Of a stretch of 64,000 nt of DNA, positions 49,140 through 58,579 are shown piece by piece. The stretch is from M3007 sp037445225. GTDB taxonomy: Bacteria; Bacteroidota; Bacteroidia; Chitinophagales; Saprospiraceae. The position numbers were made by a program, and so were the translations under genes. A model generated the notes under the pieces. The model had not been told where the DNA came from and ran no database searches. It worked only from the letters and a program-made list of their open reading frames with translations. The first letter of the stretch is position 1, and every line of letters begins with the position of its first letter. The stretch spans positions 62,001 through 126,000 of the forward strand of contig JBBIKW010000002.1 in NCBI GenBank assembly GCA_037445225.1, written 5' to 3'.

Positions 49140-52100
49140 TTGGCCCTTATGAAGCGAAACGCCTATACCGATGCTTTTCGGGCTTTGCTGCAGTCACTAA
49201 ACGCCGAGCAGCGCGCAGCCGTTGAAAGTATTGAGGGCCCCGTGGCCGTCATAGCCGGGCCCGGAACCGGCAAAACCCATCTCATGACGGCCCGCGTAGG
49301 AAAAATCCTACTGGAAACAGACACGCCTCCGCAGAGCATCCTATGTTTAACCTTTACCGATGCGGCCGTCAGTGCCTTGCGCAGCCGACTGCTCCAGGTA
49401 ATCGGCCCCGAGGCTTATCGAGTACCCATCACCACCTTCCACAGCTTTTGCCATCGCATCGTCCAGGGGCATCCCGACTATTTCGGCGTGTCGGACTTGG
49501 AGCCGGCTTCCGAGTTGGAGCGCGTGGAGATAGTGCGCCAACTCCTGAGCGAACTACCGGCAGAGCACCCCCTGCGACAGAAGCACAAGAACGCCTTTTT
49601 CTACGAACGCCATCTTCGCGCCCTTTTTACTCGGATGAAGAGCGAAAATTGGACGCCGGGATGGGTGCGCCGATGTGCGGATAAATACGCAAAGGAGCTA
49701 CCGCAACATCCCAGCTTCATTTACCAGCGGAATACCGCTACCCACAGGAAAGGTCAGCTCAAAACAGCGCAGATTGCAGCAGAAGTGGAGCGCATGGAGC
49801 GCCTTAAGGCGGCCGCTGACCTATATCCCAAATACTTGCGCGCTTTAGCTCATCGCCGCCGCTATGAGTTCGAGGACATGATCCTGTGGGTCATTCGCGC
49901 CTTTGAGAAAAACGAGGCCTTGTTGCGCACCTATCAAGAGCGCTATCTGTACGTACAAGTAGATGAATTTCAGGACACTAACGGTGCTCAGTATGCGTTG
50001 CTACAGCGCTTATTGGAGTATTGGCAGACCCCTAACATTCTAATCGTGGGAGACGACGATCAAAGTATCTACGAGTTTCAGGGAGCGCGCTTGGAGCACT
50101 TGCTCGACTTCCAAAAGCGCTACCGGCAAGGGCTTACGACCGTTGTTCTACGCCAAAACTACCGATCGGCACAGGAGATCCTCGATGTGGCAGCTCGCCT
50201 CATCGATTTCAACAGCTTGCGCGCAACCCAGCCCAACGGCCAACCCTTCGACAAACGGCTTTGCGCTGCAAACACCCAACGAGGGGCAGTGGTTGTATAC
50301 CGCTACGATACGCCAACAGCGGAGATAACTGACATCGCTGCGCAAATTCAACAACTTTTAAGCCAAGGGGTACCCCCTCAAGAAATAGCCGTTATTTATG
50401 CCCAGCATCGGCAGGCCGACGAGCTTCAGGCCTTGCTGGCGCGCCGCGGCATCCCCTACCAGGCAAAGCGGCCTGTCGATATCCTGAAAATACCCCTCAT
50501 CGAGCAATTCTGCGAATTGCTCCGCTATTTGTTGGATGAGGCTGAACGCCCTCATTCGGCCGAACATCGCCTCTTCCGATTGCTGCACGCGCCTTTTTGG
50601 GACATACCGCCTGCAGATCTGGTGACCTTGGCCGCGCGGCTTTCTACAGAAGATGCTGCAGGGCAAAAGAAAGCCTGGCGTCTGGCACTGGCATCGGTCG
50701 ATTTTTTGCAAAACCTGCCGCTACGCGCGCCCCAGACCCTCATAAACCTAGGGCAACTTATAGACGAGTGGATAGCTGCTGTCTACACCAAGCCGCTGCC
50801 GCTCTTGCTTGAGCTGCTCTTCACTCAGACGGGCCTTCTTCGCTGGGCAGCAGCACAACCCGATAGCGAAACGCTACTCTCCGCTTTGAAGACCTTACTC
50901 GATTTTGCTACGGCAGAGACCCGAAGAATACGCGAAGTCCATCCCGTATATGAGGGGCTTTCCACAGCCCCGCTGCGCTATTTCTTGCAAACCTTGCAGA
51001 GCATGGCGGCCAATCAAATCGGCTTGCCGCTCCAGCAACCCGTATCGCCCGCTGCCGCTATCCAGCTGCTGACAGCCCATGCCGCCAAAGGCTTAGAGTT
51101 CGAATGCGTGTTCTTGATGGATTGCGTGGAGGATTTCTGGGAGAAAACAAACAATGGAAGCCGAAACTCCTTTGCCTTGCCACCCAACCTTCAGCCCGCC
51201 CCAGAAGCCGACGCTTTGGAAGCGTGCCGTCGCCTATTCTACGTGGCCATGACGCGAGCGAAACGCCTCCTATACGTCTCTTTTGCGCGAACCGGTGCCG
51301 ACGGAAAGCCCCGAACAGCTTCTCAGTTCATCGCTGAGGCGGGACTTTCCTTCCAAGACAGGGAGGTCGATCGGGCAGAGCAAATGAAAACACTCGCCCT
51401 TCTTTTACACACTCACAATCCCCCTCCGCTCCCTAAAACCGATATCTGGCGGCCGCTATTAGCAGACCTTCGATTGAGCATCACCTCGCTCAACCGCTAC
51501 TTGCGGTGTCGAAGGGCTTTTTTCTACGAGGATGTCCTGAAGATACCAGCCGCTACCTCTGAAGCGGCTGCCTTTGGCCTAGCGATGCATCGCGTGCTGC
51601 AGCGCTTCTTCTCTCAAACCGAGGTATCTCTTTCCGATGTCCCAAAGACTTTGCTGCGCTTCTTCGAAGCAGAGATGGAGCGTTGGCGCCATCATTTTTC
51701 GCCCGCCAATTTCCATCAGCGCCTGGCATTAGGACGCAGTATCTTACATCGGTTGGGAATGGAGTGCTTGCCTCATTGGCCTAAGCGAGCCGTGGCTGAA
51801 CGCCGATTCGACCGGGTGCATGTAGATGGCGTGCCTCTAACGGGCGTGATCGATCGCATCGAATGGTTGGAGGACGGTGCTTTAGGAATTGTCGACTTCA
51901 AGACAGGAACTCCCGACCCGCTTAAAGTAGCATCCCCTTCTGAACAACATCCCTTCGGCGGTGAGTACTGGCGTCAAATGGCCTTTTATCGCCTCCTCTT
52001 GGAGGCTTCTCAGCTCTTTACGGCTCCTATCCGGCGCACAGCAATTCAATGGCTCGAACTCGATCACAACGATACCTTGCCCTATGTGGAAATAGGGCTC

Positions 52101-52286
52101 CAACCACAAGATTTGTCGTTTGTAAGAGACCTTATCGCAAGGACGTGGACCCAGATCCAGGCAGCCCAGTTCGATCCAGGATGCCAGAAGAAGGATTGCC
52201 CTTGGTGCCACCTGTACGAAAGTCGCTCGGAGGCGCTACCCCCCCTCGACCGAAAGGCTGATGACGAGCTCGACGACCTCTCTTGA
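49140..52286 (+). CDS. UvrD/PcrA-type helicase fused to PD-(D/E)XK nuclease with probable Fe-S cluster
   Basis: A 1048-residue superfamily 1 helicase-nuclease. Walker A is AGPGTGKT near residues 39-46; further motifs are TTFHSFCHRIVQ, VDEFQDTNGAQY, VGDDDQSIYEFQGA, VLRQNYRSAQEI and LTAHAAKGLEFECVFL, then YVAMTRAKRLLYVS. The last 250 residues are a RecB-family nuclease with LNRYLRCRRAFFYEDVLKI, a conserved Asp in GVIDRIEW, and GIVDFKTGTPD. Cys residues in CRRAFF and in GCQKKDCPWC match the pattern of AddB-type 4Fe-4S nucleases. It is likely involved in double-strand break processing or recombination. No AddA partner lies adjacent. Confidence 0.88.
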   Translation: MALMKRNAYTDAFRALLQSLNAEQRAAVESIEGPVAVIAGPGTGKTHLMTARVGKILLETDTPPQSILCLTFTDAAVSALRSRLLQVIGPEAYRVPITTFHSFCHRIVQGHPDYFGVSDLEPASELERVEIVRQLLSELPAEHPLRQKHKNAFFYERHLRALFTRMKSENWTPGWVRRCADKYAKELPQHPSFIYQRNTATHRKGQLKTAQIAAEVERMERLKAAADLYPKYLRALAHRRRYEFEDMILWVIRAFEKNEALLRTYQERYLYVQVDEFQDTNGAQYALLQRLLEYWQTPNILIVGDDDQSIYEFQGARLEHLLDFQKRYRQGLTTVVLRQNYRSAQEILDVAARLIDFNSLRATQPNGQPFDKRLCAANTQRGAVVVYRYDTPTAEITDIAAQIQQLLSQGVPPQEIAVIYAQHRQADELQALLARRGIPYQAKRPVDILKIPLIEQFCELLRYLLDEAERPHSAEHRLFRLLHAPFWDIPPADLVTLAARLSTEDAAGQKKAWRLALASVDFLQNLPLRAPQTLINLGQLIDEWIAAVYTKPLPLLLELLFTQTGLLRWAAAQPDSETLLSALKTLLDFATAETRRIREVHPVYEGLSTAPLRYFLQTLQSMAANQIGLPLQQPVSPAAAIQLLTAHAAKGLEFECVFLMDCVEDFWEKTNNGSRNSFALPPNLQPAPEADALEACRRLFYVAMTRAKRLLYVSFARTGADGKPRTASQFIAEAGLSFQDREVDRAEQMKTLALLLHTHNPPPLPKTDIWRPLLADLRLSITSLNRYLRCRRAFFYEDVLKIPAATSEAAAFGLAMHRVLQRFFSQTEVSLSDVPKTLLRFFEAEMERWRHHFSPANFHQRLALGRSILHRLGMECLPHWPKRAVAERRFDRVHVDGVPLTGVIDRIEWLEDGALGIVDFKTGTPDPLKVASPSEQHPFGGEYWRQMAFYRLLLEASQLFTAPIRRTAIQWLELDHNDTLPYVEIGLQPQDLSFVRDLIARTWTQIQAAQFDPGCQKKDCPWCHLYESRSEALPPLDRKADDELDDLS

Positions 52287-52306
52287 CCGAGGAGCGCGTT
52301 TCTTAC

Positions 52307-52330
52307 AAATAAGTGTATTAACACTTATTT
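52307..52330. repeat. Perfect palindrome upstream of yceI-like gene
   Basis: AAATAAGTGT (52307-52316) and ACACTTATTT (52321-52330) pair perfectly around ATTA. It lies 21 bases after the helicase stop and 82 bases before the YceI ATG. It could be an operator or a weak terminator; there is no T-run. Confidence 0.45.
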
Positions 52331-52412
52331 AACGAATTGGCCTGAACCCTACCAAATACTCTCCTGTTTTAGCATATCATTTGTCTACTAACATCTAAAA
52401 ACGCATCAACGC

Positions 52413-52997
52413 ATGAAGCAACTACTCTTTTTTCTACCGCTTTTGGCTCTCTTAAGTATGGCTGCCTTTTCTCCTGTAGTTTACAAAGCCGACGTAGCGA
52501 GTAGTGTTATCGTCTGGAAGGGCTATAAGGTGACGGGCGAGCATACGGGCACTGTCAAGCTGAAGAACGGCGAACTGCAGTTTACTGATGGCAAGCTGAC
52601 TGGCGGCTCGTTTGAGGTGGACATGAACACTATTACCTGCACAGACTTGGAAGGCGCTACGGCAGAGAAGCTCGTTGGGCACCTTAAAAGCGACGACTTT
52701 TTCGGCGTTCAGAAGTATCCGATAGCGCGATTTGTCATTACGAAGGCTTTTCCGACGGATACGAAAGGGAACTACCGGATTGCAGGCAACATTACTATCA
52801 AGGAAACTACTAAAGAAATCAGATTCAATGCTTTCGTCACTGAAAGCAGTGGTCAAGTAAAGGCAACGGGTAAAATGACTATCGACCGCTCCGAATTTAA
52901 CGTTCGATATGGGTCGGGCTCTTTCTTTGATAATTTGGGCGACAAAACGATTTACGATGAGTTTGACCTAAATGTAACGGTTGTAGCCAAAAAATAG
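52413..52997 (+). CDS. YceI-family periplasmic lipid-binding protein
   Basis: A 194-residue exported protein. Signal peptide MKQLLFFLPLLALLSMAAFS; the mature part has the YceI lipocalin-like features SSVIVWKGYKVTGEHTGTVK, GGSFEVDMNTITCTDLEGAT, HLKSDDFFGVQKYPIARFVI and GKMTIDRSEFNVRYGSGSFF. YceI proteins bind isoprenoid-type lipids; the ligand here is unknown. It stands alone with its own terminator. Confidence 0.9.
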   Translation: MKQLLFFLPLLALLSMAAFSPVVYKADVASSVIVWKGYKVTGEHTGTVKLKNGELQFTDGKLTGGSFEVDMNTITCTDLEGATAEKLVGHLKSDDFFGVQKYPIARFVITKAFPTDTKGNYRIAGNITIKETTKEIRFNAFVTESSGQVKATGKMTIDRSEFNVRYGSGSFFDNLGDKTIYDEFDLNVTVVAKK

Positions 52998-53021
52998 TCG
53001 TGTTTTCAAGAGCTTATGCCA

Positions 53022-53063
53022 ACTGCCCGCTCCTTTTGGTAAAAGGGGCGGGCAGTGACTTTT
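53022..53063 (+). terminator. Rho-independent terminator after yceI-like gene
   Basis: ACTGCCCGC (53022-53030) pairs with GCGGGCAGT (53048-53056), with inner CCTTTT/AAAAGG pairs, followed by a T-run ending at 53063. Confidence 0.8.
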
Positions 53064-53076
53064 TAGGGCGTGGCCT

Positions 53077-53084
53077 TATCTTTG
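53077..53084 (+). promoter_or_regulatory. TAnnTTTG box after the yceI terminator
   Basis: TATCTTTG lies 14 bases after the terminator and 93 bases before the next ATG at 53178. Confidence 0.4.
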
Positions 53085-53177
53085 CAGGGGATAAAAAATC
53101 ATCGGAACGGCAAGAAAAGCTGGTTTTTCGGCGTTCATAGCGGAAATCAGTGGTTATTGAAAAAACTTTACTGCACC

Positions 53178-54362
53178 ATGTTTGGAAGGATTGGTTGGCT
53201 AGGGCTGATGATGTGCGTATCTGCATCGTTTGTCGAAGTAGCCGCTCCTCATCGCACAAGGGGTGCATTTTTTGCTTCTTTTCCCGCTTTTGACCTTTTA
53301 TCTGACATTTACAACCTTCCTTTTGTAAGGAGTGGGGAAGAGGGGTTAGGTTGGTGCGAGCAGACGGGAGAGGTATTGAGCAATACAAAGGTGCTTTTGC
53401 TCAATTATAGCGCTTACGACAGTGCCTACGCTGAGAAAATTGGGGCTATCTTGCTCAAGCAATTGCCGTGTGTAGAGTTGCTGCCTTTTTGGAAAGGCTC
53501 ACCGCAGCAATTAGCCGCCCAGTTGAGTCAGTGCCGGCTTGTAGTGGTGCCTTATCCGGCTAACGACCCCGACCGGCTGGCGCGCGCCTACGGAAAAGTG
53601 TTGCGGCAATTTGTCGCTCGAGGAGGGGCAGTGGTTTTTTGCGGTACGGATAGGTTCTCCATCCTACAACAATACAATCTTTTTGACCTGGATTTTGGCT
53701 ATTTCTGCACCACCATTAGCGTTCACGAAGACGATAAGGCGCACCCTATTTTTCGCGAGACGCCCGAAGATTTCGTGTTGGCCAACTACGTGTATCCGTT
53801 GGACGTTTCAGACCCCGCCTACGTGTCTTTAGCAAACGTACGTGGTTATTCTACCGCAGGCTATAAATCTATCGGGCAAGGTAAAGTCATTTATATCGGC
53901 TTTGAATACTACTACGACGAACCTATTGCTACCCAAATCCTCATAAACGCAGTTAATTGGCTCTGCTCCGGCCTTTCGTGCAAGTCTGGTTCGAACGGGC
54001 AAGAGAAAGAGGCGGACACAGGCATGACAGCACCTGAAAACTCTAACCTTCGCTCTATCCGCCGGGTAGAAGAGTATCTGTATGCTGGAAGCGGCGCCGG
54101 CAATGCCGTAGAGATGAAGATTTTCCCCAATCCTTATGTCGAGAAGGCCTTTCTCGATTTTACATTGGAGAAATCTGCAACTGTATTTATCGAAATGACC
54201 GACGAAAGCGGCGTCCGCATTGCCCTCCTTCTCCCTTATCGAAATCTCAACCCAGGGCAATACCGCGTAGAGCTTCCCAATGTATCGCCGGGTATCTATT
54301 TTGTGAAATGCCAGATAGACGGCCGAACCGCTACTAAAAAAGTAGTCAAATCAAGCATTTAA
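53178..54362 (+). CDS. Exported protein with GATase-like fold and T9SS sorting domain
   Basis: A 394-residue protein. The N-terminus MFGRIGWLGLMMCVSASFVE looks like a signal peptide. The central part has a Rossmann-like pattern (TKVLLLNYSAYDSAYAEKIG; LVVVPYPANDPDRLARAYG; FVARGGAVVFCGTDRF) reminiscent of glutamine-amidotransferase-like folds without an obvious catalytic Cys-His pair. The C-terminal 85 residues contain MKIFPNPYVEKAFLDFTLEK and VSPGIYFVKCQIDGRTATKK, a T9SS type A sorting domain. The precise role is unknown. Its end overlaps the convergent FkbM gene by 12 bases. The frame is open to 53070; the ATG at 53178 is preferred. Confidence 0.75.
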   Translation: MFGRIGWLGLMMCVSASFVEVAAPHRTRGAFFASFPAFDLLSDIYNLPFVRSGEEGLGWCEQTGEVLSNTKVLLLNYSAYDSAYAEKIGAILLKQLPCVELLPFWKGSPQQLAAQLSQCRLVVVPYPANDPDRLARAYGKVLRQFVARGGAVVFCGTDRFSILQQYNLFDLDFGYFCTTISVHEDDKAHPIFRETPEDFVLANYVYPLDVSDPAYVSLANVRGYSTAGYKSIGQGKVIYIGFEYYYDEPIATQILINAVNWLCSGLSCKSGSNGQEKEADTGMTAPENSNLRSIRRVEEYLYAGSGAGNAVEMKIFPNPYVEKAFLDFTLEKSATVFIEMTDESGVRIALLLPYRNLNPGQYRVELPNVSPGIYFVKCQIDGRTATKKVVKSSI

Positions 54363-55094
54363 GCCTTCTTCTCGCCGATAAAGCACGCTGCGCTTCATAA
54401 CGGCAACAGGTCGATAGCCGCGTTCCCGCAAAAAGCGATATACCGCGGAAGACTCGGGGGCGTCGGCAAAAAAAGGTATATCCTCTACGAGGAGGAATTG
54501 AGGTGTGTATTTGTCCCAATCATTGGACTGCAACACTTGCAGGTCCATGCCCTCTACGTCGATGCTCAGCAGATCTATCGCCTGTCGTGGCGGTAAGTAT
54601 TGGTCTAAGATCGAGGACAGCGGTAGGAGGGGTACCTCTATGGTTTTTACGATGCGGTACTTGGGGTTCTTTTGATGCATCTCTGCCGTATCGCGGTCGA
54701 AGGTGTTTAATGCGGGCTCGTTAAAGCAGAAAAAAGTGGCTTTGCCGAGCTCCTTACCGACACCTATTTCGATATTGATATCGCAAGGGCGCAGCCATCG
54801 AAAGGGCCGCATGCTGCCTGGTGTCGGGTCGATGTTGATGCCGCGCCATCCGCGCCGGTACAGCGCTAAAGTGTTCGAAAATCGAACCGGGTGGTGCGCT
54901 CCAACATCGACGTAAAAACCGCGGTATTTTTTCACGCCTTCGTAAAACGACAAAAAAACAACATCCTCACCATCCTGCGCATACGAACGGCGGTAACGGA
55001 AGTAGTCGGCCATCGAAATAAGCAGCCGCTTCAGAGGCATCAACATATCGGGCGTTTTTCGAATAGTCATCAAGGTCGTGGCTTTGGAGGGCAA
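54351..55094 (-). CDS. FkbM-family methyltransferase
   Basis: A 247-residue protein with the FkbM motifs SYAQDGEDVVFLSFYEGVKK, GFYVDVGAHHPVRFSNTLAL (SAM site), WRGINIDPTPGSMRPF, and IDLLSIDVEGMDLQVLQSND. FkbM enzymes methylate hydroxyls on sugars or natural products; the substrate is unknown, and no glycan cluster is adjacent. The start is uncertain: ATGs at 55094 and 55070 both fit. Confidence 0.85.
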   Translation of the reverse strand: MPSKATTLMTIRKTPDMLMPLKRLLISMADYFRYRRSYAQDGEDVVFLSFYEGVKKYRGFYVDVGAHHPVRFSNTLALYRRGWRGINIDPTPGSMRPFRWLRPCDINIEIGVGKELGKATFFCFNEPALNTFDRDTAEMHQKNPKYRIVKTIEVPLLPLSSILDQYLPPRQAIDLLSIDVEGMDLQVLQSNDWDKYTPQFLLVEDIPFFADAPESSAVYRFLRERGYRPVAVMKRSVLYRREEGLNA

Positions 55095-55215
55095 TGTTAG
55101 GCGAAAATCCGATAGTCATAGGGGGCGGAGCAGCTCTGCTGCAAAAAAGAAATTACAGCGCTGGGCTGGCCAAGTTGCTTTAACTTCGTCTTTGGTAAGC
55201 TATCTACTCGTTGTT

Positions 55216-57795
55216 ATGTTACATGCAGACCCCATTTCCAAGCGGCGATCGCGCTGGAAGCGCTTACTTTTGTGGGCGGCACTTTCCGTGCTGACCCTAG
55301 TTATAGCGCTTGTCATCGTTGCCGATGTTTTCGAAGAAGACATCACGCGCCGTCTTTTAAACACCTTGAAGACCCATTTGCGCGCCGAGTTAACGGTTCA
55401 CAGGGCGTACCTATCCTTGCTACGCGCCTTTCCAGAGGCAGCAGTGGGTTTAGAGGATGTTCGTTTGAAGGACCGCTCTGGGCGCCCCCTCTTAGAAGTG
55501 CGCGAAATGTCCTTTCGCTTCAAATGGTGGAGGCTTTTTGAACAGCGCGTTGAAGTAAACCGAGTGATTATCCGCGACGGGCGAATAGCTGTGCGGATTG
55601 ACAAAAGCGGTCGGGCGAACTACGAAGTGTGGGAAGAGCGTCCAAAGACTGTCGCTAGCGATGAAAACCTGCAGATCTCCCTGGAAAATGCCCGCCTTCA
55701 AAACCTATACGTCTCCTACGAAAACAACGCTACCCGTCAGGCACTAAATGTCCGTCTAAAAAATGCAGAGGTAGGAGGTGATTTTTCGGCCCAACGGCTA
55801 AGCCTTTCTTCTCAGGCCGACATGGAAGTGGTGCGCCTGCAGGTCAATGAGAGCCGCTGTTTGATAGGACAACCGCTCCGCTACCGGGCATTGCTTGCCG
55901 TAGACTTGAGCAAAGGGCTCTACGACTTTCAGCAGGTGGAGCTATCTGTTGCGGGCAATACTTTCGATATTTCTGGATTCATATCGCACAAGGGTGCCTT
56001 CTCAGATGTCAATTTAACGATGACGGGCCGAGAGGGCGATGTTTCGCTGATAACCGCTCTCTTGCCGGAGCCCTATAGCCGTTATTTTGACGATTTCCAC
56101 AGCAGGGGTACTTACAGCTTTTCCGCTTCGGTACGCGGTCGCTTGAGCAGGACGGAAGTTCCCTCAGTAAAGGTTCAGGCCGCTTTGCGCAACGGCACCA
56201 TTGCCTCCGAAAAGCTGCAAGGGCCTTTGCGAAACGTTCATTTTCGCGCTGTATTAAATGCGACAGCATCTGGAAAAAGCTCCTTTGAAATCGCCGACTT
56301 TATCGCCGACTTCGACGATCAAACCTTGACTTTTCACCTAAGTATCGCGGACTTAGAGGACCCGATAATAGATTTTCACCTGCAAGGCGCCTTGCCGCTT
56401 CGAGTGGCCTACGGACTGTTCAACACGCCGTCTGTACAAGGCGGCGATGGAGTAGTGCGCATTTCAAATCTTTCGATCAGAGGGCGTTATGCCGATATGT
56501 TGAACACGCGCACGATTGCTCGGATACAGGCCCAGGCTGAAGTGCAGATGGAAAAGGCGTCGGTGACTTTTCGCGGCACACCGGTGCAAGTGTCGAACGG
56601 CCGCGTCACCTTAGACGGCAACCGGCTACAGGCCGATAGCCTCCAAATGGTGGTTGGGCAAAGCACTTTACAGTTGCACGGCTACGCCCACAACGTATTG
56701 CCCGTCCTTTTTGCCGACTCGCTCCATGCCGACGAAGCACAACTGTTGTTCAGTGGTCGCCTCAGCGGCCCATCACTCGATATGGGCCAGCTGTTTGACT
56801 TATTCTCCGTGCCGGAGGAAGAGGTGACTTCAGCGGACTCTACTGCCTTGGACTCCCTTCGTCAACTGGCTAACCAGCGGCGGCAACGCCTTCTGGAACG
56901 CTTACGAGGGGCCTTCGAGGTAAGAATGGACACCTTCTACTTTCGCAAGATAATGGGACAGGCCTTAAATGGCCAACTGGCCTTCGACAATGGCCGGCTG
57001 TATTTTCAGTCGGAAGTACAAGGCATGAAAGGGAGTGCTGCCGTAAGCGGTATCGCCCATTTTGCGCCCCAGCCTTCTCTGAAAATGCGCGCTCATCTGC
57101 GCAACATAGACGTACAGACGCTCATGGAGCAGTGCAACAATTTCGAGCAGGACATCGTCACTGCAGAGAATTTGAGAGGAAATCTTTCTGGAAAGGTCGT
57201 GGTGTACGCCTGCTGGGATACGAGCAACCGTTTTCTATCGGACCAGTTGCGCGCCTTGGCCGACATTCGAATAGTCCACGGCGAGCTGGTCGGTCTCAAA
57301 ATGTTGGAAGACTTTTCTACCTTTATTCATATCGAGGATCTGAGGCAGGTACGCTTTGCCGAACTGCAGAACTACTTGGAAGTGAATCGCCGGACGTTGT
57401 ATCTTCCTTTGATGTTTATCCAAAGCAACGCCGCCAATCTAACGCTGTCGGGAACCCATACCTTCGATAATTTCATCGACTATCGCATGAAGGTCAATGT
57501 GGGCCAGCTCCTGCTCCAGCGCATCAAGCGGCATGATCCCGACTTAGAACCACTTCCTGCGCGAGAAGGGTGGTTTAACGTCTTCTATACTATTCGGGGG
57601 CATGTAGACAAGTATGAAATGAAACGCGGCAAAAAAGAGGTGGTTCGAGAGTTTGAGCGCAGTGAAGGCTTCAAGATGTCGATCGCTCAGCGCATCGAAG
57701 ACGAGTTTCGAGGAATAGACGGTCGACCCTTGCCCGGAACAGGAGAACAAATCACTAGCGATAAAGCTCGCCCAGGCGCAGTGCCTTCTCATTGA
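55216..57795 (+). CDS. AsmA-like inner membrane protein
   Basis: An 859-residue protein with an N-terminal anchor (RLLLWAALSVLTLVIALVIV) and then a long beta-rich chain. The AsmA start LNTLKTHLRAELTVHRAYLS and LRAFPEAAVGLEDVRLKDRS are clear. The C-terminal AsmA region has LRGNLSGKVVVYACWDTSNR and FSTFIHIEDLRQVRFAELQN, as in AsmA/DUF3971-type proteins. Such proteins form lipid-transport bridges between membranes. The gene is divergent from FkbM and overlaps the convergent ribE by seven bases. The frame is open upstream to 55078; the ATG at 55216 gives the anchor near the N-terminus. Confidence 0.82.
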   Translation: MLHADPISKRRSRWKRLLLWAALSVLTLVIALVIVADVFEEDITRRLLNTLKTHLRAELTVHRAYLSLLRAFPEAAVGLEDVRLKDRSGRPLLEVREMSFRFKWWRLFEQRVEVNRVIIRDGRIAVRIDKSGRANYEVWEERPKTVASDENLQISLENARLQNLYVSYENNATRQALNVRLKNAEVGGDFSAQRLSLSSQADMEVVRLQVNESRCLIGQPLRYRALLAVDLSKGLYDFQQVELSVAGNTFDISGFISHKGAFSDVNLTMTGREGDVSLITALLPEPYSRYFDDFHSRGTYSFSASVRGRLSRTEVPSVKVQAALRNGTIASEKLQGPLRNVHFRAVLNATASGKSSFEIADFIADFDDQTLTFHLSIADLEDPIIDFHLQGALPLRVAYGLFNTPSVQGGDGVVRISNLSIRGRYADMLNTRTIARIQAQAEVQMEKASVTFRGTPVQVSNGRVTLDGNRLQADSLQMVVGQSTLQLHGYAHNVLPVLFADSLHADEAQLLFSGRLSGPSLDMGQLFDLFSVPEEEVTSADSTALDSLRQLANQRRQRLLERLRGAFEVRMDTFYFRKIMGQALNGQLAFDNGRLYFQSEVQGMKGSAAVSGIAHFAPQPSLKMRAHLRNIDVQTLMEQCNNFEQDIVTAENLRGNLSGKVVVYACWDTSNRFLSDQLRALADIRIVHGELVGLKMLEDFSTFIHIEDLRQVRFAELQNYLEVNRRTLYLPLMFIQSNAANLTLSGTHTFDNFIDYRMKVNVGQLLLQRIKRHDPDLEPLPAREGWFNVFYTIRGHVDKYEMKRGKKEVVREFERSEGFKMSIAQRIEDEFRGIDGRPLPGTGEQITSDKARPGAVPSH

Positions 57796-58397
57796 GAAAA
57801 TAAGCCGGCTCCATAGAGGGCTAAATAGCGCCCGATGTATTTGCCGAGGATATCAAATTCTACGTTGACCTGGTCACCCACCTGCAGATACTGGAGGTTG
57901 GTGTGCGTCCAAGTATACGGAATGATGGCTACCGAAAATCGGTCTTCACGAGGCTCCACCACGGTAAGGCTGATCCCATTAAGGCAAATGGAACCTTTGT
58001 CTACCAGTAGGTGCTCTGGAGTAGGCGTATACTTAAAAGAAAGGTACCACGAGCCGTTGCGCGGCTCTATTTGCGTACAAATGGCGACGTCATCTACATG
58101 CCCCTGCACCAAGTGTCCATCTAAGCGCCCGCCCCAGGCCAAACTCCGCTCCAAGTTAACGGCGCGTCCTTCGCGCCACTGGCCAAGATGAGAGCGGCGC
58201 AAGGTCTCCTCTACCGCAGTGACCGTGTGCCGACCATCTCCTACAGCTACCACTGTCAAACATACACCATCATGGCTGACGCTCTGGTCAACGCGAAGCT
58301 CGGCGCTGATCGCACTCCTTAGGGTGAAATGAACGTTAGTACCTTCGCGTTCGATAAGTTCCACGATGCCTAGGGCTTCAACGATGCCGGTAAACAT
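57789..58397 (-). CDS. ribE: Riboflavin synthase alpha chain
   Basis: A 202-residue enzyme that dismutates two lumazine molecules to riboflavin. The two lumazine-binding repeats begin MFTGIVEALGIVELIEREGT and HLVQGHVDDVAICTQIEPRN; SVSHDGVCLTVVAV and GSICLNGISLTVVEPREDR are the matching active-site segments, and YTWTHTNLQYLQVGDQVNVE ends the core. Other rib genes are not adjacent. Confidence 0.93.
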   Translation of the reverse strand: MFTGIVEALGIVELIEREGTNVHFTLRSAISAELRVDQSVSHDGVCLTVVAVGDGRHTVTAVEETLRRSHLGQWREGRAVNLERSLAWGGRLDGHLVQGHVDDVAICTQIEPRNGSWYLSFKYTPTPEHLLVDKGSICLNGISLTVVEPREDRFSVAIIPYTWTHTNLQYLQVGDQVNVEFDILGKYIGRYLALYGAGLFSQ

Positions 58398-58579
58398 GGT
58401 TTTCTACAACTCAAATGCGCCCATAAGAACGATTGAATGCGCGAAAAGATTTGCCCCTTGCACAAGTATCTGTGCTAACTTTAGCGCCGTTGTTGCCCAG
58501 AGAACACCACCTAATATCTCGGAGGGCTTAGATCGCTTTTGCGAGGCTTCTTTTAAAACCGCTATAATCGACATTTTGT

